Of a stretch of DNA of 64,000 nt, positions 1-8,117 are shown piece by piece. Position 1 is the stretch's first letter; each line of letters begins with the position of its first letter. The DNA lies in the NCBI GenBank assembly GCA_033807775.1, contig CM066312.1, positions 24,091,696-24,155,695 of the forward strand, given 5' to 3'. This DNA comes from Saussurea involucrata (Eukaryota > Streptophyta > Magnoliopsida > Asterales > Asteraceae). Position numbers and translations under genes: made by a program. The notes beneath the pieces are model-generated. The model worked only from the letters and a program-made list of their open reading frames with translations. It ran no database searches and was not told the DNA's origin.

Positions 1-1692
1 AATACCCATCGCTAATACCCTGGCCACAAAATCCTCTCCTAAGAAAAGGAAACATTCTTCAACCCCACTTGGTTCTAAAAGGATCAAGAAAACAAAGGAG
101 CAACCCCAGCAATCTCATGCTGAAGACTCCTCAGCTCTTTCTGCAGAGCTGAAGGAACGTTCAGTGTACGCTCTGCCACACCTGAACAAGCCATCCCTTT
201 AATCCCAACTTCAGCGTCTCTAAACGCTGAGGTTACAAACTTGGAACCTACCCAACCTCCTTCAGTCTCTCAAAAGACTGATGAAGTGATTGTCAGCGAA
301 TCCAACGCTGAACTCAGAACCCAACCCCCATTCTTATCCTTCGCTCCTCCCTCCACTCATTTGGTCTCTACTCCAGATCTCACTGGAGCTGCCATCATTT
401 CCTCGGAACCTAAAGCTGATTCTCCAGGAATGATGAAGACAGGACCTGCAGAATAATCCATGGGCACTTTTGAAGATGACATGGAACTATACTCAGGAAC
501 CCGTGATTTCGATGAATTCACCAATCCTCCTGCAGGTAAACAACAACCCATAAACACTGTGACTAAACCCCAAAATTCTGAGCTTTCCTCTGTTCACAAG
601 TTTTTATATGTTACAGGTCCTAATTTGGGAGATATCAACGCCTCTCTAAAGTCCGTGGAGACAAAGCTGACAGGTCTCACCACTACTCTCTCCAATAACT
701 CTACAGCTGTAACAAATCCTGGAGAGAATCTGAACAAGCTGACAATGGTGGTGGAGAAGAAGGCTTCCACAGATGACATGAAGCAGGTTGATAAAACTCT
801 CAACGACTTCGCCAAAGTGCTCGCTGACATCTACACAGACTACACCTCTCTCAAAAACTCAGTTTCGTCCATGTCCAGCGAATTTACATCGCTGAAGACA
901 TCGGTTGGACATCTAGAGGGGGATATGTCTACTATGAAGACTGACTTAGGCTCTGTTAAGACCGATGTTGGTTCGATGAAAACGATGATCGAGAAGCTGC
1001 TACACAAAGCGAATACTCCTGATCCTGCTCCTGCCCCCGTCCCTGCATCTGACAACTTCACAGCGGCGGATCGCACTGAGCTGAAGAAAATCAATCCTGC
1101 TATTTCTGGCCTTGAAGACAGATTAGCAAAGATTGAAGTTTGTGTAGGTCTCTCTGGCCAAGAAGACAGAGAACCTACCAACGCCGCTGAGTCTACCCAT
1201 TCCTCCCCCAGTCATCATGAAAAAGAGGGGGAGAAGAGCGCTGAAGACCTCGCCAAGAGCGCTGAAGACCTTTCCCATGATGAATCTATCAGGGGAGAGA
1301 AGACGAATACTGAAGAAACCACCGTTGGACCTCAGGGAGATGAAAACCCTGAGGAAACTGAGAAGCTCGCCTCTGTATCTGAGGGGGAGCAAATCGAAGA
1401 AGAAGCTGAGAAAAATGAATCCGAAGCAGAAGATGATGAAGCCGTCGACATCCCTGATGATGAACCATCTTCTTCTCCAAAGAATGATGATGATGATGAC
1501 GAAGATGACGATGACTTCTTTATCGTCAAACCTGCTCCGAAGATCAAAGCTCTTAAGGGAATCTCGATAAATGAACCTTCAGGGGAGCGGAAAAAGACAA
1601 AGCCCTCAGCCTCTGGAGCTGAGAAAGGCAAAGGCAAAAGCGTCGCTGAAGATGGTAATCTGACGATCTTGCTTGAAAAGCCGTTTTGTCAG
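1..1692 (+). pseudogene. Env-like extra gene of A, exon 1 (5' truncated, broken)
   Basis: This aligns by eye with residues from about 312 to the end of exon 1 of the intact copy in C (8118-10769, minus). The visible order is a basic bipartite cluster (KKRK, then KRIKKTK about ten residues on, near 40-110), a Ser/Pro/Thr-rich linker, a heptad-type coiled coil at about 620-1000, a Pro/Ala linker, a run of KSAED-type repeats at about 1230-1275, and an acidic Asp/Glu tract at about 1390-1515. Breaks are a one-base loss near 165 and an in-frame TAA at 454-456. The reading frame is open from 460 to the splice donor. I see no signal peptide or membrane segment. Function is unknown; the family is usually called env-like because of its position after pol. 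Confidence 0.8.
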
Positions 1693-1831
1693 GTACACTA
1701 AACATCTCTCACTCCATCCCTCCTCTTTAATACACTATCAGTTCTACTACCCAAGCCTATACACTTGAACCAATTCTCTTTATCTGATTCTTCCCAAGTT
1801 CTTACTGGTAAGATCGCTGTGTTTCAGCTAG
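1693..1831 (+). other. Predicted GT-AG intron in the extra gene of A
   Basis: Exon 1 ends ...TGTCAG and is followed by GTACAC. The stretch is pyrimidine-rich and ends ...GTGTTTCAGCTAG. Using the CTAG acceptor (1831) joins two complete codons in frame; the stronger-looking CAG four bases earlier (1827) would not. The same donor, pyrimidine tract and acceptor are present in C (7966-8117) and I (58320-58478), so the intron is conserved across three copies. Splicing itself is inferred. Confidence 0.7.
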
Positions 1832-3084
1832 TCCTCTCCCCTGTTTGAGGATATCGCTGAAGGCTCCATAACTGCAACTTCACCAATAATACCAGCTGCT
1901 GTTGAAGAAATAATCCCAGTCTTAGATTTGATCTCTGAGACTGATGAACCAGAAGAACAGCTACTCTCGCACAATCGTAGACCTTCCTTAGCTCCTCAAA
2001 AGCTAAGTGAAGAGGATCAGAAAAAAAAAAGAGGAAATAATAAAGCGATTCGAGGATCAGCGAATCATTCTGAGGCGTGATCAACTTCCTTCAGTTCCTC
2101 CAAAATTCAGAATTTCCAAAAAGGAATACAAGGAACACCTCAGAGCTGAACGTCTAATCACTGAAAGAAAAGAAGCTGAAGAAAAAGACAGAGAATACGC
2201 CATCCAGCTTTCTAAACGATCAATAAAAGACCCCAAGCTAAAAAGAGTTCCCATTGATGTTCAACGTCAGCTCTGGGAAAACGCCAAGAAGATAACTGAA
2301 GAAAAAAGAACTATGTCTCAGTCCACTTTAGCCTGGTGCAAAGAAAAGGTCAACTACAGAGACTCTCCTGCCAAAATCAACAAGGTATTCATCTCTGGAA
2401 GAACAACCCTTGTTTCAATCGCTGAAATCGAGATATTCAGAGAAGATAAGAAGTACGAAAAATTCTATGCTGAAGCCATAACAAAGTACGGTCTCTCTGA
2501 ATGGTTGGAGATCAGGTTAGCCATCCAGAAGTCCAAGTCGAAATACAAGGAACATGTTAAAAAGCTGATCAACAAACAAATCGATTTAGTCTACTCCTGT
2601 GTGGATATTCCTCCTCCTCCTCCTCTCGAAAGTCAGAAAAGAAAGGCCTCATCGAAGAAGAAGAAATCTATATCTTCAATTGATGGCCCTGTCATTCGAA
2701 ATGAAACAGGTATTGGTTTTTTACGTGCTGAAGTCCTTGGTCCTGATCCTGATCTTTCCATGCTTGACACATCTCTTCCTCCTGGTGAGACTTTCATCCC
2801 TGGCAAAGTCATAAGCGAACCCTACAGGATATTTTTTTCATGACTACGATGGTGGAAAGCATTTTCAACGCATCTCTGAACTTCACATCACTCCCATCGA
2901 ACAGCTGAGAGATCTCATCTACTGGTGTGACTTCAGGAATGACCCTCAGGCACGACATCTGAAACCCTTGATTTTTGAAGAAGCACTGATCAAAAGAAAA
3001 CAAGGTGTAACCGTTCCTGACTGGATGATTCCCACCACATCAATGACCCTTGATGAACTTCTCATTAAGGAAGAACCTTTATAA
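1832..3084 (+). pseudogene. Env-like extra gene of A, exon 2 (frameshifted)
   Basis: This is the C-terminal part of the extra gene, homologous to 6709-7965 (minus) in C and 58479-59725 in I. It begins with an acidic SSPLFED-type stretch, continues with a charged helical region (KEAEEKD), a basic cluster KKKK near 2655-2670, a conserved core with RNETGIGF and LGPDPDLS, a YDGG..F.RI segment, and ends DELLIKEEPL. Two homopolymer slips break it: an A run near 2021-2030 and a T run near 2830-2838, each shifting the frame. Both are ordinary decay. No known enzymatic motif is visible. Confidence 0.75.
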
Positions 3085-3354
3085 GCTGATATGATCGCCT
3101 TTTCTCTATTGTATCAGTTATACTTCTGTACTTGTAATTTATTTCGCTCGTACTTGTAATCTTTCCATTTCTCTTTGTAACCTGATTCAAAGTTTTAAAG
3201 AAAGATTTCAGCGAATGTACTTTACTCCATCAGTACTGAAAAGATCCCAGAAAACAGTAAAAGGGACAAATATTTTATGAGTTCTTTTTATCCTTTTGTT
3301 TTCATTAAATAGCAATTTTCTTTGTTGCTATGTCATAATCAAATAGGGGGAGAT
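3085..3354 (+). other. 3' untranslated stretch of A with hairpin and polypurine tract
   Basis: No ORF is present. Two features are conserved with B, C and I. The first is a TAGCAA/TTGCTA inverted repeat at 3310-3330 with a nine-base loop. The second is the purine block AATAGGGGGAGAT at 3342-3354 directly before the LTR, the expected plus-strand primer (polypurine tract) for reverse transcription. Confidence 0.75.
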
Positions 3355-4320
3355 TGTTGATCCAAACCCTCAGTGATTTGATAATGACCCTCTCTTATAT
3401 ACTTAGTGAAAATTGTAAGTAAACAATATGTATCAGAGTTTCACTATCGTTGATAAGTACTAAGATCTTACAGTACCGCTGATAGGAACTCTCGCTCTTT
3501 TAAGTTAAACATTTAGCGAACACTGCTCATCATTAATGCTCTGAGTCTGTCCAGTCGTTATGATGATCGCTGATAAGTTAGTTGTTTACTTATGATCCCT
3601 GAAGACAAGTTTCACGTCAACATAGGTTCTACGCTGAAGTCGAAGATCAAGCTCAAGAACCAGCGACAAGTCTCCTAATGAACTGATGCGGATCAGCGAA
3701 GACTCAGATTTGTCCACTCAACGTGAAGTATCAAGTACAAGACTTCAGCTATCGCTGAACTTTATCATTCGCTAAATAGAAAATGATAATCGCTGAATCA
3801 ACGAAAAGCTGATCATGCAGTCCTCCGTACAAAGTACTTTTGTCTTAACCCCCCTTGCACGACTCCGTACGAAATGTCAGAAAATAACCTCCGACTGTCT
3901 GAAATCGTACAACCACTCTGATGCTACACTGTTCATCTATGCGGCTACTAAGGTTGTCAACCAAGGTCAATGACATGCAACCAACCAGCTGATGACACGT
4001 GTAAAGTGTATACTGACTTGCATTAAATGCATGCAGTATATAAAGAGATGAACCCACTTCTTTTGAAGTAACTTGCTAACTCTGGACAAGTTCAATCTCT
4101 TATCTCAAGATAGGTTATTATTAGTAATTTCCTTATCTCTCTTAGTGCAAGAAACCTTAGTGTTCCAACTTGTTTAGATTTAGGTTTATCCTTAATCTTG
4201 TTTCCGCAACAAGCTGTAAATTGTTAATGATTTATCAATAAACAATTTAGAAAAGTAAAATCTGGGTGTTTGTATTCAACCCCCCCTTCTACAAACTTGT
4301 ATAGGCCTTCGGGACCAACA
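3355..4320 (+). repeat. 3' LTR of element A (966 bp)
   Basis: It starts TGTTGATCC right after the polypurine tract and ends GGGACCAACA. It has a G-box CACGTG at 3996-4001 and a TATA box TATATAAA at 4037-4044, the likely promoter, followed near the end by a C run (seven Cs, 4280-4286) that varies between copies. The first 500 bases contain about ten TCGCTGA/TCAGCGA-type motifs in both orientations. The length matches the LTRs of B (969), C (969-974) and I (951). Confidence 0.92.
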
Positions 4321-4447
4321 AAATGGTACCAAGGAAACCATCTACGCCTCTTCAATCAATAAGTACGGTCTCTCTGAGTGGTTGGAAATGCGAATAGCCA
4401 TTCAGCGATCTCGCTCACAATTTAAAAGCCATGTCGAGAAAATGATC
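4321..4447 (+). pseudogene. Fragment of element B: extra gene exon 2, between insertions of A and C
   Basis: These 127 bases match 59089-59215 of element I (the KYGLSEWLEMR-type segment of exon 2). On the left they are cut by the end of A's LTR and on the right by the insertion of C. The missing continuation resumes at 17393, so B is one gene split by C, with A inserted immediately upstream. Confidence 0.85.
4443..4447. repeat. Target-site duplication of C, left copy (TGATC)
   Basis: TGATC precedes the LTR that starts at 4448 and is repeated at 17393-17397 directly after the LTR that ends at 17392. A 5-bp duplication is normal for Ty1/copia integrase. The pair proves that everything between entered, or expanded, within one insertion site. 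Confidence 0.9.
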
Positions 4448-4705
4448 TGTTGGTCCCGAAATGCCTAAACAAGTTTGTAGAAGGGGGGGGGGGGGGGGTT
4501 GAATACAAACACACTATTTTACTTTTCTAAATTGTTTATTGATAAATCATTAACAATTTACAGCTTGTTGCGGAAACAAGATTAAGGATAAACCTAAATC
4601 TAAACAAGTTGGAACACTAAGTTTTCTTGCACTAAGAAAGATAAGGAGATTACTAATAAAATCCTATCTTAAGAGAGATTTGAACTTGTCCAGAGTTAGC
4701 AAGTT
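4448..4705 (-). repeat. LTR3 of C, truncated to its last 258 bp
   Basis: It matches 5473-5730 of LTR2 closely (one substitution noticed near the start and a 16-base G run at 4483-4498). Homology stops at AAGTT; three bases that fit neither partner follow, and then gag sequence starts at 4709. The U3 promoter part of this LTR is missing. Confidence 0.85.
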
Positions 4706-4708
4706 TTC

Positions 4709-5392
4709 TTGCTCATGATTCAGCAATGTGCCATATAAGGTAGCAAGTGTCATTGATCTTAGATCTTTCGACAGCTTGAGACACATGGAATAATTGTCCC
4801 AGCTTTCAGGTAAACATTCTAAAAACTTTGTCAGCACTTCAAAGTTATAATATTCCTTACCAACCGTTTTTAGATCTATAATTAAGCAATTAAAACGTTG
4901 ATGTACTTCAGAGAGAGTTTCATTCTTACCAGAGATGAAACTTTCGTATTGTCTTACCAGGTTGATCTTTCTTGAATCCTGGACTTCAGACGTTCCTTCA
5001 TACTGAACACATATTGTGTCCCACATGGCTTTTGAGGATTTCAGGTTCATGACGGAATGGTAGACTTCGTCAGGAAGGGCCATGGATAGTATGGATCTGG
5101 CTTTTGTATCTATAGCCACTTTCTTCTTGTCTTCATCGGTCCAATGATGGATTTCCTTTGGAATCAGCCTTTCTGGAATAGCAGCTCTAGTTGCAGTGGC
5201 TGGAACTGCAGGATCAATTGTTACAGGGATGTGTGGGCCGTTTTCAAGATAGTAAGGTATAGTAGGGTCTACACCTTCTAAGAAGAGTGTCATCCTATTT
5301 TTCCATAAGTTGAAGTTATCTCTGGAAAATCTAGGGGGTTTTGCAAGAGAACCATTGTCTATATAGTGAGTGTTTGTGTTTGTGTTGGCCAT
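4709..5392 (-). pseudogene. Truncated second gag of C (228 codons, fused to LTR3)
   Basis: It starts with the same MANTNTNTHY amino end as the full gag-pol at 16338 and is identical for about 228 residues except one Ser-to-Tyr change. The frame then runs into LTR3 for 14 non-gag codons and stops at 4664. It keeps only the N-terminal capsid-like part of Gag and lacks the zinc knuckle, protease, integrase and RT. It is the remnant of the second unit of the tandem, not a separate insertion. Confidence 0.85.
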
Positions 5393-5472
5393 TTTCAGAT
5401 AATAGCTAGGAAGAGAAATATCTTAGATTAGATCTTGTTTATGAGATTAAACAAATCCGCTCTGATACCACT
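5393..5472 (-). other. Leader and primer-binding site of the truncated second unit
   Basis: On the minus strand the sequence after LTR2 reads AG then TGGTATCAGAGC (5459-5470), complementary to the 3' end of initiator Met-tRNA, followed by a roughly 65-base leader to the gag ATG. It is the same as 16339-16418 apart from rare differences. Confidence 0.85.
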
Positions 5473-6441
5473 TGTTGGTCCCGAAAGGCCTAAACAAGTT
5501 TGTAGAATGGGGGGGGGGGGGGGTTGAATACAAACACACTATTTTACTTTTCTAAATTGTTTATTGATAAATCATTAACAATTTACAGCTTGTTGCGGAA
5601 ACAAGATTAAGGATAAACCTAAATCTAAACAAGTTGGAACACTAAGTTTTCTTGCACTAAGAAAGATAAGGAGATTACTAATAAAATCCTATCTTAAGAG
5701 AGATTTGAACTTGTCCAGAGTTAGCAAGTTACTTCAAATGAAGTGAGTTCATCTCTTTATATACTGCATGCATTTAATGCAAATCAGTATACACTTTACA
5801 CGTGTCATCAGCGGATTGGTTGCATGTCATTGACCTTTGTTGACAACCTTAGTAGCCGCATGAATGAACAGTGTAGTATCAGAGTGGTTGTACGATTTCA
5901 GATTTTCGGAGGTTCTTTTCTGACATTTCGTACGGTGGCGTGCAAGGGAGGTTAAGACAAAAGTATTTTGTACGGAGGACTTCATGATCAGCTTTCGTTG
6001 ATTCAGCGATTATCATTTACTATTCAGCGAATGATAAAGTTCAGCGATAGCTAAAGTCTTGTACTTGATACTTCACGTTGAGTGGACAAATCTGAGTCTT
6101 CGCTGATCCGCATCAGTTCATTAGGAGACTTGTCGCTGGTTCTTGAGCTTGATCTTCGACTTCAGCGTAGAACCTTTGTTGACGTGAATCTTGTCTTCAG
6201 GGATCATAAGTAAACAACTAACTTATCAGCGATTACCATAAGGACTGAACAGACTCAGCGATATGGTGAACAGTGTTCGCTGAATGTTTAATCTAAAAGT
6301 GCGAGAGTTCCTATCAGCAGTACTGTAAGATCTTAGTACTTATCAGCGATAGTGAAACTCTGATACATATTGTTTACTTACAATTTTCACTAAGTATTTA
6401 AGATAGGGTCATTATCAAATCACTGAGGGTTTGGATCAACA
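5473..6441 (-). repeat. LTR2 of C, central full LTR (969 bp)
   Basis: Bounded by TG...CA on the minus strand. It acts both as 3' LTR of the intact unit (polypurine tract at 6442-6456) and as 5' LTR of the truncated unit (primer site at 5459-5470). It carries a G run of 15 at 5509-5523 and the same G-box and TATA arrangement as LTR1. Confidence 0.92.
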
Positions 6442-6708
6442 ATCTCCCCCTATTTGATTATGACATAGCAACAAAGAAAATTGCTATTTAATGAAAACAT
6501 AAGGATAAAAAGAACTCATAAAATATTTGTCCCTTTTACTGTTTTCTGGGATCTTTTCAGTACTGATGGAGTAAAGTACATTCGCTGAAATCTTTCTTTA
6601 AATCTTTGAATCAGGTTACAATATGAATAAGAAAGATTACAAGTACAAGCGAAATAAATTACAAGTACTGAAGGATGACTGATACAATAGAGAAAGAGGT
6701 GATTGTTG
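6442..6708 (-). other. Polypurine tract, hairpin and 3' untranslated stretch of C
   Basis: The minus strand reads CAAATAGGGGGAGAT immediately before LTR2 (6442-6456), the primer for plus-strand DNA. The TAGCAA/TTGCTA hairpin lies at 6466-6486. The rest, up to the stop codon of the extra gene, is AT-rich with no ORF of its own. Confidence 0.8.
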
Positions 6709-7965
6709 TCAGCCTTCAAAGGGTTCTTCCTTAATGAGAAGTTCATCAAGGGTTGTCTTTTCAGTTGGAATCATCCAGTCAGGAACCTTTTCTCCTTTAT
6801 TCTTTAGCTTCAGAGCAGCTTCAAAAATCAAGGGTTTTAGGTGTCGTGCCTGAATGTCTTTTCTGAAGTCGCACCAGTAGATGAGATCTCTGAGCTGTTC
6901 GATTGGAGTGATTGGAAGCTCAGCGATCCGTTGAAAGCATTTACGTCCGTCGTAGTCAAGAAAGAATATTCCATAAGGATTACTGATGACTTTACCAGGG
7001 ACGAAAAGTTCACATGGTGGCAAAGAGATGTCAAGGGCAGATAGATCAGGATCAGGACCAAGTACTTCAGCGCGAGAGAAACCAATTCCAGTTTCATTTC
7101 GTATGACAGGACCTGAGTTTGAATCTTGACGTTTCTTCTTTGGTGAGCCCCTTTTTCTTTTCGGCTTTAGATCAGGAACAGGAGGAATATCCACACAAGA
7201 AGATATCAAATCTATCTGTCTGTTTATCAGCTTTTCGAAATGATCCTTGTACTTAGATTGTGATGGTTGGATAGCTAACCTCATCTCCAGCCATTCAGAG
7301 AGACCATACCTTTTTACAGTGTCAGCACGAAAGGTTTCAGATGAGCCATCTTCTCTGAACAGTTTGATGTCAACAATAGGTACTCCGATGGAGGTTCTTC
7401 CAGAGATGAATACCTTGTTGATCTTCGCTGGACGATATCTGAAGTGGATTTTCTCTTTACACCAGATCAGGGTGGTCTGAGAAACTTCAGGTTTCTTTTC
7501 CACGATCTTCTGGGCTTGTTCCCAAAGCTTTCGTTGGATTTGAATGGGAATACGCTTCAGCTTGGGGTCTTTGACAGATTCTTGAGTGAGCTTGATGGCG
7601 TATTCTCTGTCTTTATCTTCAGCTTCCTTCCTTTCAGCGATGAGGCGTTCAGCTCTGAGATGATCCTGGTATTCAGCTTTTGAAATTCTGAACTTAGGAG
7701 GAACTGAAGGTAGTTGATCGCGCCTTAGAATGATTCGCTGATCCTCGAATCGCTTTATCATTTCTTCTCTCCTCTTTTGATCTTCTTCACTCAGCTTTTG
7801 AGGAACTGAGGAAGGTCTGTTTCTGTGCGAGAGAGGTTGTTCTTCTGGTTCATCAGTCTCAGAGATTAAATCTAAGACTGGGATTATGTCTTCAGCGGTA
7901 GCTGGAATTATTGGTGAAGTCGCAATAGTAGATCCTTCAGCGATATCCTCAAACAGGGGAGAGGA
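6709..7965 (-). CDS. Env-like extra gene of C, exon 2 (C-terminal 418 codons, open)
   Basis: The frame is open from the predicted acceptor (first codon TCC at 7965-7963) to the stop at 6709-6711. Visible parts are an acidic and hydrophilic start (SETDEPEEQ), a charged helical region rich in Lys and Glu, a strongly basic cluster KPKRKRGSPKKKRQ that resembles a nuclear localisation signal, the core with RNETGIGFSRAEVLGPDPDLS, a YDGRKCFQRI segment, LRDLIYWCDFRKD, and the end LLIKEEPFEG. An internal Met at 7761 would give a 350-residue protein if translated alone. No transmembrane helix, signal peptide or enzymatic motif is visible. Three other copies keep the same architecture, so the protein is under some constraint, but its role is unknown. 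Confidence 0.75.
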   Translation of the reverse strand, partial: SSPLFEDIAEGSTIATSPIIPATAEDIIPVLDLISETDEPEEQPLSHRNRPSSVPQKLSEEDQKRREEMIKRFEDQRIILRRDQLPSVPPKFRISKAEYQDHLRAERLIAERKEAEDKDREYAIKLTQESVKDPKLKRIPIQIQRKLWEQAQKIVEKKPEVSQTTLIWCKEKIHFRYRPAKINKVFISGRTSIGVPIVDIKLFREDGSSETFRADTVKRYGLSEWLEMRLAIQPSQSKYKDHFEKLINRQIDLISSCVDIPPVPDLKPKRKRGSPKKKRQDSNSGPVIRNETGIGFSRAEVLGPDPDLSALDISLPPCELFVPGKVISNPYGIFFLDYDGRKCFQRIAELPITPIEQLRDLIYWCDFRKDIQARHLKPLIFEAALKLKNKGEKVPDWMIPTEKTTLDELLIKEEPFEG

Positions 7966-8117
7966 CTAGCTGAAACGCAGCGATCTTACAAATAAGAACT
8001 GGGTAGAAGAACTTGGGTAGAAAAGATAGAAAAAAAATGTGGATGTGTATGGTGTTTGTGGAATAGATAACTGATTGTTCAGAGATGATCAGGGAAGGAA
8101 AAATAAGTTTAGTGTAC
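7966..8117 (-). other. Predicted GT-AG intron in the extra gene of C
   Basis: The donor is CAG|GTACAC at 8118/8117. The acceptor is in ...CGTTTCAGCTAG; the CTAG at 7966 gives a phase-0, in-frame join with exon 2, and the alternative CAG does not. Without splicing, exon 1 reads two more codons and stops at 8109, giving an 886-residue product. Confidence 0.7.

Larger units (their letters stand above)
1..4320 (+). mobile_element. Element A: 3' part of a Sirevirus-like Ty1/copia retrotransposon
   Basis: The left part of this element lies outside the window. What remains, in order, is the 3' two thirds of the extra gene's first exon, its intron, its second exon, a short 3' untranslated stretch, a polypurine tract and one complete 3' LTR that starts TGTTGATCC and ends GGGACCAACA. 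The DNA resuming at 4321 belongs to the extra gene of another member of the same family (B), so A inserted into B. The left target duplication cannot be seen. The extra gene has one in-frame stop and at least three frameshifts, so A is not recent. Confidence 0.9.

Noticed and set aside
1217..1637. Ser- or Met-rich frames antisense to or shifted against the Asp/Glu tract (also 8167-8705, 57937-58294)
   Set aside because: GAT/GAA repeats stay open in all frames. The sense frame is conserved between A, C and I, the others are not.
4448..5472. A separate second insertion to explain the extra gag piece
   Set aside because: There is no target duplication at 5472 or 6441, and the TGATC pair encloses all three LTRs.
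5743..5955. 70-codon frames in LTRs (5743-5955, 16694-16906, 3845-4057, 18648-18833, 39804-40065)
   Set aside because: They lie across the G-box and TATA region of the LTR, in orientation opposite to the element, and exist only because the LTR is repeated.
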